Origin: Paenibacillus sp. CC-CFT747
Lineage (GTDB): Bacteria > Bacillota > Bacilli > Paenibacillales > NBRC-103111
Assembly (NCBI GenBank): GCA_030323305.1
Contig: CP106741.1
Span: 2,232,501 to 2,296,500 of the forward strand
Direction of reading: 5' to 3'
Length of the DNA: 64,000 nucleotides
The position numbers and the translations under genes are program-made. Below are positions 50,755 through 59,923 of this stretch, piece after piece (position 1 is the first letter of the stretch; every line of letters begins with the position of its first letter). Under the pieces are notes generated by a model. The model had not been told where the DNA came from and made no database searches. It was given only the letters and a program-made list of their open reading frames with translations.

Positions 50755-51359
50755 AGCATCTTTATCAGCAAGGAACGGATCCACAAGCCCCTACGCTAGT
50801 TCTGCTGCACGGGACGGGAGGGACGGAGCGGGACCTGCTCCCGCTTGCGGAGCTTCTCTCTCCCGGCTCCTCCTTCCTCAGCCTGCGAGGGAACGTGCTG
50901 GAGAACGGAATGCCGCGGTTCTTCCGGCGGCTGGCCGAAGGAGTCTTCGATGAAGAGGATCTCGTTTTCCGCACCCAGGAAACGAACGACTTCCTTGGGG
51001 AAGCGGCCGGGCGTTACGGCCTGGATCGCAGCCGGTTTGTAGCCGTCGGCTATTCCAACGGGGCGAATCTCGCCGGCAGCCTGCTGTTCCATCACCCGCA
51101 GGCACTGATGGGAGCCGTGCTGCACCACCCCATGGTGCCGCGGCGGGGCGTTACGCTTCCCGATCTGACGGGGACACCCGTCTTCATCGGGGCCGGCGTG
51201 AACGACCCGATCTGCCCGGCGGAAGAGACCGCCGAGCTGGAGGGGCTTCTCTCCGGCGCCGGGGCCGAGGTGTCCGTCCACTGGGAGCGGGCGGGGCATC
51301 AGCTGACGGCCACGGAAGCGACAGCCGCAGCGGCGTGGTTCCGCGAGCGGTTTCAGTAA
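50751..51359 (+). CDS. Alpha/beta hydrolase (carboxylesterase), MhqD-like
   Basis: 202 residues. Oxyanion motif LLHGTGGTERDLLPLAE, nucleophile Ser102 in VGYSNGAN, acid in GAGVNDPICP and His in WERAGHQLT complete the triad. It matches the phospholipase/carboxylesterase family members paired with ring-cleaving dioxygenases in mhq operons, where they are thought to act on ring-opened products. Start overlaps the dioxygenase stop (ATGA), indicating coupled translation. Confidence 0.92.
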   Translation: MKHLYQQGTDPQAPTLVLLHGTGGTERDLLPLAELLSPGSSFLSLRGNVLENGMPRFFRRLAEGVFDEEDLVFRTQETNDFLGEAAGRYGLDRSRFVAVGYSNGANLAGSLLFHHPQALMGAVLHHPMVPRRGVTLPDLTGTPVFIGAGVNDPICPAEETAELEGLLSGAGAEVSVHWERAGHQLTATEATAAAAWFRERFQ

Positions 51360-51410
51360 CCGGACGCTCCCGCGATCTCGCCGGCAGGCGGACCCTGAAC
51401 ACATAACAAC

Positions 51411-51461
51411 GCAAAAAGCGGCAGCCTGGACAGAAAAGTGTCCAGAGCCTGCCGTTTTTTT
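51411..51461 (+). terminator. Terminator of the mhq-like operon
   Basis: Long stem CGGCAG-C-CTGGACA with TGTCCAG-AGC-CTGCCG, then seven T residues. Confidence 0.92.
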
Positions 51462-51554
51462 GCTGTCTTTTGGCGATGGACACGGTAACCCATCCTCAAT
51501 CAGCAGGCAAATTTAGGGTTGACGATGCGCGAATGAACATGGTAACCTTCTAAC

Positions 51555-51575
51555 TGATAATAATTATCATTATCA
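51555..51575 (+). promoter_or_regulatory. Fur box before the iron importer
   Basis: TGATAATAATTATCATTATCA, nearly identical to the classical 19-bp Fur consensus of overlapping TGATAAT/ATTATCA units. It lies 25 bases before the binding-protein start, so the importer should be derepressed when iron is scarce. Confidence 0.9.
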
Positions 51576-51599
51576 ATAAGAGGCAAGGGGAGATGGATT

Positions 51600-52684
51600 G
51601 TGTACATAAGAAAGAAGCTGGCTCCTATTCTAAGCTTGGCGCTTACAGCCGGGCTGCTGGCGGCCTGTGGAGCCGGACCGACGGAGGAGAAGAAAACGGG
51701 AGCAGCCGCGGAGCCGTCGGCCACGGCCAAAACGGGAGCGGTTAACGTCTATTCGGCCAGAACTTATGAGGTGGATGACAAGCTGTACGCCGACTTCCAG
51801 ACCAAGACGGGCATCAAGGTTAACGTGATTAAAGGAAAGGCCGAAGAGCTGATCGAACGGATGAAGCGGGAGGGCCAGAATACGCAGGCCGATCTCTTCG
51901 TCACGGTGGACGGCGGGGTGCTTAACAATGCGAAAAAAGCGGACGTGCTCCAGCCGATGGACTCCGAGGTCTTGAAGGCGAATGTACCGGCCGGCCTGCG
52001 AGACAAGGATAACCACTGGGTAGGGCTGTCGACGCGTGCCCGCGTTCTGGTGTATGCGAAGGACCGGGTCAAGCCGGAGCAGCTGTCGACGTATGAAGAC
52101 CTCGCTTCCGACAAATGGAAAGGGAAACTTCTTGTGCGTTCCTCGACCAGCACCTACAACCAGTCCCTGCTCGCTTCCCTGATTGAACTGGACGGAGAGG
52201 CGAAGGCGGAGGAATGGGCGAAGGGAGTGGCGGCCAACCTGGGACGTGCGCCCGAAGGCGGGGACCGTGACCAGGCCAAAGCCGTCGCAGCGGGAAGCGG
52301 CGATATCGCCATCATGAATACTTATTATTACGGCCAGCTGCTGAACTCCAAGGATCAGGAAGAGGTCAAGGTGGCCCAATCGCTGGGCGTGTTCTTCCCT
52401 AACCAGGCAACGACCGGAACCCATGTGAACATTAGCGGGGCGGGGCTTTCCAAATACAGCAAGAACAAAGAGAATGCCATTAAGCTGGTTGAATATTTAA
52501 CGGGTGAAGAAGCCCAGGCGGTTACCTCCGCCGAGAACTTCGAATTCCCGGTCAATCCGAAAGCGAAGAAGCCGGAGCTGCTGCAGTCGTGGGGCGATTT
52601 CAAGACGCAGCAGATCGATTATGCCAAGCTGGGGAGTACAACGGAAAGGCGATCGAGATCTTTAATAAAGTGGGTTGGAAGTAG
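51600..52684 (+). CDS. Ferric-iron ABC importer binding lipoprotein (one frame break near end)
   Basis: About 361 residues. Lipobox LLAAC with Cys23 and a short linker, then a periplasmic-binding-protein fold of the FutA/FbpA iron group: VNVYSARTYEVDDKLYADFQ, DLFVTVDGG and the tyrosine cluster NTYYYGQ (about residue 240) that coordinates Fe(III) in relatives. One G is missing near 52636; correction gives LGEYNGKAIEIFNKVGWK ending at TAG 52682-52684. GTG start after AAGGGGAG. Preceded by a Fur box. Confidence 0.92.
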
Positions 52685-54330
52685 ATGATGCCGGGTCTCA
52701 AGCGTAAGCTTACTATTCATGGAAACGGCTGGCTCGCGGTCAGCCTGGCGGGGGCGGCGGTCGTAGCGCTGCCCCTTCTGTACATCATGACGGCTTGGGT
52801 GCAGCCTCCGAACGACAATTGGCTGCAGATTCGCCGGTACCTGCTGAAGGACTACTTGACCGATACCGTTATCCTCGTGTTCTTCAGCTGCTTGTTCGCG
52901 GCCATGCTGGGTGTGGCGCTCGCTTGGTTTGTGGCTGCCTTTGATTTTCCGCTGAAGCGGTTCTTCCGCTGGGGCCTGATGCTGCCGCTGGCCGTTCCGC
53001 CCTATATTGCGGCTTTCACCTATGGGAACATGTTCAGCTACACGGGAACGGTTCAGAAGGCCCTGCGCGCCATCGGCATCACCCCGAACCCCGTGCTGAT
53101 GGATATGCTGTCCATGCGGGGAGCGGTGTTCATCTTCACCTTCTTTTTATACCCGTACGTGTATATGATCGCCCGGGCCTTTCTGGAGAAACAGAGCGCT
53201 TCTTATATCGAAAATGCCCGGCTCCTCGGCAAAAGCCCACTAGCGGTCTTCTTCCAGATCGTGCTTCCTTTGTCCCGTCCGGCCATGACGGGAGGCGTCA
53301 TGCTTGTCCTGTTCGAGGTGCTGGGGGATTATGGAGTCACGAGCCATTTTGGCATCCGCACCTTCTCCACTGCGATCTTCCAGACGTGGTTCGGGATGTA
53401 CGACGCCGATTCCGCCATGCGGCTCGCCTCCTGGCTGATGCTCGGAGTGGCTGCCCTGTTCGGGGCGGAGCGCCTCTTCCGGCGCCACCGGTCCTTTCGC
53501 GTCGTTAACAGCCGAACCCGCCCGCTGATGCCTGTGCGTTTACACGGATGGCGCGCAGGTCTGGTCGTGTCGCTGTGCGGCCTGGTGGCGGCCGTATCCT
53601 TCGTCATCCCCGTCACCCAGCTGATCGTATGGGCCGGCTGGACGTACGAGACGGTTCTGAATGCGGGCTTCGTGCGCCTTGCCTGGAACACGGTTACGCT
53701 TGCGCTGGCCGCTTCGGTGATCGTCATGCTGCTGGCTGTCATCGCCGCGGAGGCGCTGCGCCCGCACAAGGGAGGCTTCGGCTTCGCCGTCTCCCGGGTG
53801 CTGATTGCCGGCTACTCCATCCCGGGGGCGATTGTCGCGATCGGGGTGCTCGGGCTGTTCCTGCTCCTGGACCGAGCGGCCGCCGGGCTCTATGCCGCCT
53901 GGGGGCTCGCCGTTCCCCGCCGGTGCCGAGCCTGACTGTCACGATGCTGGTCTTCGCCTACGTCGTGCGCTTCCTCGCGGCCGGCTACAATGCCGCCGAG
54001 GCCGGGATGGAGCGGATCGGCCCCCGGTATGCGGAGGCGTCCCGGGTGCTCGGCCTGGCCCGGACCCGGACCTTTCTCCGGGTGGAGCTGCCGCTCCTCC
54101 GGGGAGCGCTCCTGGCGGGCTTCCTGCTGACCTTCGTCGAGGTCGTGAAGGAGCTTCCTCTCGCGCTGCTTCTGCGCCCTTTTAACTTTGAAACGCTGGC
54201 GACCCATGCTTATCAGTATGCGGGGGATGAGCGGATACACGAAGCCTCGCTGCCGTCCCTGTTCATTATCGGAATCAGCCTGGCTTCGGTGCTTGTGATC
54301 CAGAAGGCGGGGAAGGAGAGAAGAGAATGA
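52685..54330 (+). CDS. Ferric-iron ABC importer permease, fused two-domain (one frame break)
   Basis: About 548 residues containing two permease units of about six helices each, as in FbpB/FutB. Each carries an EAA-type loop (SYIENARLLGKSPLAVFFQI; PRYAEASRVLGLARTRTFLR). One base is missing near 53915 in a C run; correction gives AVPPPVPSLTVTMLVFAYVV. Its ATG directly follows the binding-protein stop and its stop overlaps the ATPase start, so the three genes are one coupled operon. Confidence 0.92.
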
Positions 54331-54964
54331 GCTTTGTAACCATTGAGGGATTGTCGTTCGCCTACGGGGAAGCCGGAACCGCGTCTTGGACGGCTTCAGC
54401 CTGTCCCTGGAGCAAGGGGAGGTAGCGGCGGTGCTCGGCCCGAGCGGGCAGGGCAAAAGTACCCTTCTGCGCCTGATCGCCGGGCTGGAGATTCCGGCGG
54501 AGGGCTCCATTGCGGTCGGCGGGGTGACGCTGGTGGACGAGAGGACCTTCCTGCCTCCCGAGAAGCGGGGAGTCGGCATGGTATTCCAAGATTACTCGCT
54601 GTTTCCGCACCTGACGGCGGCCCGGAACATCACCTTCGGGCTTCACCGGATGAGCCCGAAGGAAAGGGCGGTCCGGCTCCGGGAGATGCTCGAGCTCGTC
54701 CGGCTGACCGGCTGCGAGGCGCGTTATCCTCACGAGCTGAGCGGCGGCCAGCAGCAGCGTGTGGCGCTTGCCCGGGCACTCGCGCCCGGACCGCGCCTGC
54801 TGCTTCTGGACGAGCCTTTCAGCTCTCTTGATGCCGAGCTTCGGGCGAGCATCCGCTCCGAGCTGAAGGCCATTCTCGCCCAAGCCGGCATGACGTGCCT
54901 GGTCGTCACCCATGACCGGGCCGACGCAGAATCGATCTGCTCCCGCGTGGTGACGGTGGGCTAG
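54327..54964 (+). CDS. Ferric-iron ABC importer ATPase (one frame break; 3' end in repeat)
   Basis: About 212 residues: Walker A GPSGQGKST, Q-loop VFQDYSLFPHL, signature LSGGQQQRVALARAL, Walker B LLLLDEPFSSLD, and switch VVTHDR. One base is missing near 54378; correction gives NRVLDGFSLSLEQGEVAAVLG. It ends SRVVTVG with TAG supplied by repeat copy C, and lacks the C-terminal regulatory domain present in many FbpC proteins. Either a naturally short form or truncated by repeat insertion. Confidence 0.9.
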
Positions 54965-55056
54965 TGCTTTATCGGTAACTTTGTTGGCGAGAAAACCTCT
55001 GGATGCGCACGAAAATCAATAGGAAAGCAGAACAGCCCTTACGGATAAGGCACTGA
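54961..55056. repeat. 96-bp palindromic repeat, copy C
   Basis: CTAGTGCTTTATCGG ... ACGGATAAGGCACTGA with interior GTAACTTTGTTGGCGAGAAA and AATCAATAGGAAAGCAGAACA, the same as copies A and B. Its first bases give the ATPase gene its stop codon. Between that gene and a convergent phosphotransferase gene. Confidence 0.82.
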
Positions 55057-55072
55057 AGCGGCGGACGGCGGC

Positions 55073-56040
55073 TCAGGCGGCGCCGTGCTCGAGGCAGCTG
55101 AGCAGGGCCCGGAGGGCTTCCTCCCGCTGGAGCAGAAGCAGGCTGCGGTCCCAGTCCCCGCCCTCGAGGTCCCGGTCGATGAGCAGCAGGAACCAGGCGG
55201 AGTACAGGCAGGCGAACCGGTCGTAAGCCGCGAAGAGGGCTTCCTCGGCCCCTGCGCCTCCGGCCGGGTTCCGCTCCTGCTCGTAGAGCCGGAGCAGGTC
55301 GTAGCGCCTTAGCCCGAGGTCCGTCCGGCGGAACGACGGATGGGTCATGTCCAGCAGGCAGTACAGGTCCCAAAGGGACTGTTCAGCTGGACATGCTCCC
55401 AGTCGAGGATGACGGCTTCGCCGTCCAGCAGCGCGACGTTGCCGATGTGCAGGTCGCCGTGGCTCACGACTTGCTCGTCAGGGAGGGAGGCGGCCTGCCC
55501 GGCCAGGCGGTAAAGCTTGGCGATCCGCTCCGCGGAGACGCCCTGCTCCGCCAGCAGCCGGGTGAGGCGGCTTCGTTCGCGCGCCAGGACGGAGAGGACC
55601 TCGGGCAGCAGGGGCTTCTGGCCGGCGTACCCGGCCGGGACGATCGCGGCCGGCAGCCGCTGCCAGGAGGAGACGTGGCGCACCGCGTGGGCGAGTACGT
55701 CGAATTCACCGGCGTGCGACAGGCTTCCGGCGTCCTCCAGGATGATCCAGTACGTGGCCGGATCTTCATGGGCCGCTTCGGCCAGCAGCCGGGGGTAGCG
55801 GAAGCGGAGCCGGGGCAGGAGCTCCCGCTGCGCCCAGCGCTCCCGCCCGAGCAGCTCCTCGTTGGTAAGCGGCTTGAAGATGCAGGAGGCCTCTTGGCCG
55901 TGCAGGCGGAAGCGCTCGATCGTCTTGCCGTTCGGGCTGCGGTAAATCGGCTCGCGTGCGGTGACCAGACCGTCCAGCAGCAGGTGGTCCGCTCCAACCG
56001 CCCGGTGGAACAAGGCAGTGTCCATTTCGTTCATCCCCAT
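55073..56040 (-). CDS. APH/choline-kinase-family phosphotransferase (one frame break)
   Basis: About 322 residues. Kinase-like fold with EASCIFKPLTNEELLGRERW in the N lobe, the catalytic VSHGDLHIGNVALLDGEAVI (His-Gly-Asp-x3-Gly-Asn) and the metal Asp in LDWEHVQ. Substrate could be a small alcohol, sugar or aminoglycoside; nothing indicates antibiotic resistance specifically. One base is missing near 55375; correction gives LNSPLWDLYCLLDMTHPSFR. Minus strand, after the iron operon. Confidence 0.85.
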
Positions 56041-56165
56041 TGATCGAAATTTTTGCCTTTCTTTACCTGCATTTTACCACGGGATGGGGCCCTCGTGGGG
56101 CTGAATTTGCTCTATAGGCCGGCCCCTTTTTCCCCCTTGTTGGTTAGCGCCCTCCTCATACAAAA

Positions 56166-56193
56166 GAAACCCTGACCAACAAGGTCAGGGTTT
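56166..56193 (-). terminator. Terminator for the minus-strand gene at 56223
   Basis: AAACCCTGACC/GGTCAGGGTTT perfect stem with a five-base loop; on the minus strand CTTTTG follows. Confidence 0.82.
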
Positions 56194-56222
56194 CGGGAAT
56201 GGTCTCTTCGATCTTCGCCAGG

Positions 56223-56717
56223 CTAGCCCCGCCGGAAGCCTTCTTCCGCCATATACTCCTCCACTTCCTCATAGGTTTCGCAGGCCGATTCCAGGTTGGC
56301 GCCGGCATAGATGTACCACAGCTCATCCTCGTAGAAGACGCGCAGTTGTTCGCCCTCCGAACCAGTCCAGTATTCTTCCTTGTTCCCGGCTTCATTCTGC
56401 CGCTGGTCTCCGGCCTCGGACTCCCCGGGTTCACCCGTCAGGGAGCGGATGCTTTCGGCGATCAGCTGGCGGAGAGGCTCCGCCTCATAGTCACGGATGT
56501 TGACGAAGCCTTTGTCATTGACGTCATAACCCTGCAGACGGCCGGCATACACGAAGCCGTTTCCGTTCGGATGCAGGTGATAGGCGACCGTTTTTTTGTC
56601 GTAGGCGCTTCCGGGGTAATGGTAATTGATCCTCCCCAGGGAGACCTCATGGCGCTCCAGTTCGGGAAATTTATCGAGAATGGCCAGCTTTTCTTCAAAA
56701 GTAAGCATGCGGGACAC
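56223..56717 (-). CDS. Conserved hypothetical protein, acidic
   Basis: 164 residues (161 if ATG 56708 is used). No family name is recognised. The N-terminal two thirds (ERHEVSLGRINYHYPGSAYD, AYHLHPNGNGFVYAGRLQGY, KGFVNIRDYEAEPLRQLI) look like a folded, conserved domain. A ~25-residue Glu/Gln/Asn-rich insert (SEAGDQRQNEAGNKEEYW) then precedes a short C-terminal segment LRVFYEDELWYIYAGANLES. No signal peptide or membrane helix. The SD is weak. Followed by its own terminator. Confidence 0.75.
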   Translation of the reverse strand: MSRMLTFEEKLAILDKFPELERHEVSLGRINYHYPGSAYDKKTVAYHLHPNGNGFVYAGRLQGYDVNDKGFVNIRDYEAEPLRQLIAESIRSLTGEPGESEAGDQRQNEAGNKEEYWTGSEGEQLRVFYEDELWYIYAGANLESACETYEEVEEYMAEEGFRRG

Positions 56718-56857
56718 CGTCTTTCATGGGATTGGAAAAGCTCTTTTCATTCATGTTGCCGTGATTATATCATACGGGGGATAGGGGGACCAACCGGCAC
56801 CTTCCTTCCGCTTGACAACCATTCAGCTTTCATGCTATTTTGTAATTAGTAATTAAC

Positions 56858-56874
56858 TTACTTAAATATAGTAA
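56858..56874 (+). promoter_or_regulatory. Candidate operator before the DODA-type dioxygenase
   Basis: TTACT-TAAATAT-AGTAA inverted repeat, about 20 bases before a TATACT (-10-like, 56896-56901). The arms resemble sites of HxlR/MarR quinone sensors but the spacing differs from the HxlR site at 47623. Confidence 0.4.
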
Positions 56875-56932
56875 CGATAAAATTAGTCAATTGCCTATAC
56901 TAAGTTTATAAACGGACAGGAGTGTGAAAACA

Positions 56933-57703
56933 ATGGCCGTCTCTTATTTCATCGGGCATGGCTCGCCCATGCTGGCGCTGGAACAGAACGGGTATACGGA
57001 AGACATGAGAAAGCTGGGGGAATCCCTTGGCAAGCCGGACGCCGTTGTGGTATTCACGGCCCATTGGACAAGGCCCGGCCTGATGCTGACCGCAACGGAC
57101 GGCGTGCAGGAAACCATTCACGATTTCGGCGGCTTCCCGGATGAATTGTTCCAGGTTCAGTATCCGGCCAAAGGCTCAGTCCGCATCGCGGAAGAGCTTC
57201 GGGAGCGGCTCACGTCGGAGGGAATCGGCGCTCAAGTTACGGATGCGAGAGGACTCGATCACGGCGTATGGGTGATCCTGCGCCACCTGTTTCCCGAAGC
57301 GGACGTTCCGGTTATCGCTGTCTCGGTCGATCCCTCGCTGCCGCCGCAGGAGCAGTACCGCATCGGACAGGCGCTAAGCGGGTGGACGGACCGTAACGTG
57401 GTGATCATCGGCAGCGGGTCGACCGTCCATAATTTCCGTGAGATGTCCTTCGGCCGTCCGGACGCTGCCGATCCGTGGGCGAAGGAGTTTGACGACTGGC
57501 TGGTCGAGCGGATGCGCCAAGGGGAAACGGAAGCCCTCTTCGCCTACCGCGACAGTGCTCCCCACGGCAGAAGGGCGACCCCCGATTACGAGCATTTCCT
57601 GCCGCTGTTCATTGCGCTGGGAGCGGGAAGCGGGGAAGCGGAGCTGCTTCACCAGAGCTACCAATACGGCTCCTTGAGCCACCTTATCATCCGTTTCGGC
57701 TAA
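56933..57703 (+). CDS. DODA-type class III extradiol dioxygenase
   Basis: 256 residues of the LigB/4,5-DOPA dioxygenase (YgiD) family. Metal and catalytic positions appear in YFIGHGSPMLAL, VVFTAHWTRPG, HDFGGFPDELFQVQYPAKG, RGLDHGVWVILRHLFPEAD and GSGSTVHNFREM. Likely opens catechol- or hydroquinone-type rings in the cytoplasm. ATG 56933 is used, ten bases after AGGAG; GTG 56924 is too close. With the mhq-like operon at 49 kb, it is the second aromatic-ring dioxygenase in the window. Confidence 0.92.
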   Translation: MAVSYFIGHGSPMLALEQNGYTEDMRKLGESLGKPDAVVVFTAHWTRPGLMLTATDGVQETIHDFGGFPDELFQVQYPAKGSVRIAEELRERLTSEGIGAQVTDARGLDHGVWVILRHLFPEADVPVIAVSVDPSLPPQEQYRIGQALSGWTDRNVVIIGSGSTVHNFREMSFGRPDAADPWAKEFDDWLVERMRQGETEALFAYRDSAPHGRRATPDYEHFLPLFIALGAGSGEAELLHQSYQYGSLSHLIIRFG

Positions 57704-57779
57704 GCCGGCCGCCCGGCGCATGAAGAGGCTGTTCCTTTGGAGGTTTATCCTTCCGGAGGGGAGGCCTTTTTGAGTTTCT

Positions 57780-58865
57780 TCAACGGTTCCCGATATTCAT
57801 CAGTCCGGAGTTCCGCATAGTCGCTTTCACACGCAGTTCAATGTCCAACTGAGGATAATACTCCGAACGCCAGTTCTTCAGCTCCTCATACGGAAGACGG
57901 CCGCGGAAAAACTGGCCGAACCCGAAAATATCCGCCTGATCCCGTTTAAGCTTCGTGATCATGGTCTGGAACTGGCCGGCAACCAGCTTCTCCAGCTCCT
58001 GATTGATTTGGTCGGGGGAGATGGATCCTTTGGTTTCCTGAATGATATAGGACAGAGTCATGTCGATCGTAAGACGGGGCTGCCCCTTCACCAGGCGAGG
58101 CTTGTTGGTGACTTTGGCGCGGACGATGGAGACGCTCGCCTGCTCCATGACCTCAATCACCGCCCCTTGGAAGTTATTCCGGTAAATATTCAGAAGGACC
58201 GTCTCGTCGGGCGTGATGCGGCTGACCATGCGGTCCTGCTTGATCACCCCGGAGCCAACGAACTGAATCATCCCTTCCTTGGCCGGCCGGACAATGGGGA
58301 TGATGCCGTCCTGGGTATAGGCGTGGAGTCCCCTGTAAGCCTCCCATACGCGGAATATCGGAATCGCCGGTGTCCACCCGGCCTGCTTTCCGAAGAAATT
58401 CAGAAAAGTGGTCCCTTCCCGCTCCACATTGACCTGGGTCGAGCGAAGCAGCCCGGTAATATCGCGGTCCGTTACCGCGAGAAAAGCCTTGGTGGCGATT
58501 TCGCGGGATCGGACCGCATATTCGACCTCGTTGCGTATGCTTTTCTCCGCCACCTCCTCATGCAGAACGATCAGCTTCATGTGAAGCAGATCGACCTGAT
58601 TCTCCATGTTTCGTTTGATCCGGTCCAAAGCTTTGGTCAGGGTTTCCGCTTCCTCGTTCACAATCCGTACTTCCGTTTTGTTCGGCCCGGGGATCGGAAC
58701 CTGCAGAGTGACCTTGTATCGATTGCCTTCTCCATGGGAAATCCCCATGACGGTAGGCAGGACGCGATGGTTGATGTCCTTGATTCCCCAGCATCCCGGA
58801 AGAGTCCCAAGGAGGACAACGGCAGCCAGAAGAGATACGGCCAGACGGGGGATTCCGCGGTTCAT
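57780..58865 (-). CDS. gerAC: Ger(x)C-family spore germination lipoprotein
   Basis: 361 residues. Signal peptide with lipobox LPGCWG (about Cys25), then the GerAC fold: DINHRVLPTVMGISHGEGNR, VEYAVRSREIATKAFLAVTD and a C-terminal QDIFGFGQFFRG-like segment (QADIFGFGQFFRGRLPYEEL). It is the lipoprotein subunit of a nutrient germinant receptor in the inner spore membrane. Last gene of the operon; its ATG overlaps the permease stop (ATGA). The gene symbol denotes family, not germinant specificity. Confidence 0.93.
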   Translation of the reverse strand: MNRGIPRLAVSLLAAVVLLGTLPGCWGIKDINHRVLPTVMGISHGEGNRYKVTLQVPIPGPNKTEVRIVNEEAETLTKALDRIKRNMENQVDLLHMKLIVLHEEVAEKSIRNEVEYAVRSREIATKAFLAVTDRDITGLLRSTQVNVEREGTTFLNFFGKQAGWTPAIPIFRVWEAYRGLHAYTQDGIIPIVRPAKEGMIQFVGSGVIKQDRMVSRITPDETVLLNIYRNNFQGAVIEVMEQASVSIVRAKVTNKPRLVKGQPRLTIDMTLSYIIQETKGSISPDQINQELEKLVAGQFQTMITKLKRDQADIFGFGQFFRGRLPYEELKNWRSEYYPQLDIELRVKATMRNSGLMNIGNR

Positions 58866-59923
58866 GCCGGCACCTTCTTTCGGCGGGAGACCCAGTAGAC
58901 GGATAGAGGCAGAACGAACAGGCAGTAGAACCTTATCGGATTAAGAAGCCAAGCGGACTGCTCGATATAGAACCAGCCTTTCAGAGAGACGGCCATGCAG
59001 AAGGCGAAAGCCGCCACGGCCCAGCTCATGGGCCCCAGCTTCAGCCGGGGAGCACCCGGGTTCCGATCTTGGCAATCGCGTGAATGTTGATGGCAAACAG
59101 CAGGAAGGCGAACATCATAGAAGCGACGACATAGAAGACGGTCAGCCGGTCAAAGGCGAGCCAGGGAATCTCCACGGTATCCATGGAGACGATGACGGGG
59201 AAGGGAAGCTGGGTGCTGTTTTCCTGCCCGTAAATAAATAGCGGCATGTAGACAAAGTACAGGTTGAACAGCATGACAACCCCCAGGCGCCGTAGAACCA
59301 TTTGGTTTTGATTGGGGCGGCTGCGGGAAAGAGGCCAATCAAGGTAAACCCCATAAAGGTGCCAAAGCCCGTATAGGTATCCGGCCTGCGGATAAACGAG
59401 AAGCTGGGATCCCAGGCGGGGGCCGCGTTGTGAAGCTGAAAGTTCGGAATGCAGCCCAGCAGGGACAGAAGGACGACCGGTATGCAAATGAAAGCCACCA
59501 AGGTGCCGGCCCGGAGGATCACTCCCATTCCCTTAAGACTCGCATAGAGCGGAATGGAGATAAACGGAAAGACAAGCGCCCAGATGGGGGTGTCGGGAAG
59601 GAAGACAATGGTGATGAGCTCGGCAAAGGAGCGGGTCAGGTTGGAAAAGGCGATCAGCAAATACAGGCCGAACGGAACGAGAACCAGCCAAGTCCATCCG
59701 GCCCCCGGTTCGAGAGAATATCGATCATGTCCTGATTCGGAAACACGCGGAGTCCCTTAAGCAGAATCCACATGAAAAAGAGCTCCACCAGGCTCCCGAA
59801 CAGCACCACCTCCCAATGGGCCTGTTGGGTGCTCCGCAGGATAAACTCGGGATACACAAAGACCGAAAGGCTGAAATGAATGCACATAAAGGCAAGAACG
59901 GCCGACAGGGAACGGTTAGCCAT
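58862..59923 (-). CDS. gerAB: GerAB-family germinant permease (three frame breaks)
   Basis: About 354 residues, APC-type transporter fold with ten predicted membrane helices; in germinant receptors this subunit binds the nutrient. Segments seen are LSVFVYPEFILRSTQQAHWE, PFGLYLLIAFSNLTRSFAEL, GTFMGFTLIGLFPAAAPIKT and VEIPWLAFDRLTVFYVVASM. Single bases are missing near 59700 (G run), 59287 (G run) and 59054 (C run). The corrected C-terminus is RLKLGPMSWAVAAFAFCMAV and so on to VSRRKKVPA. It overlaps both neighbours. Confidence 0.9.
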
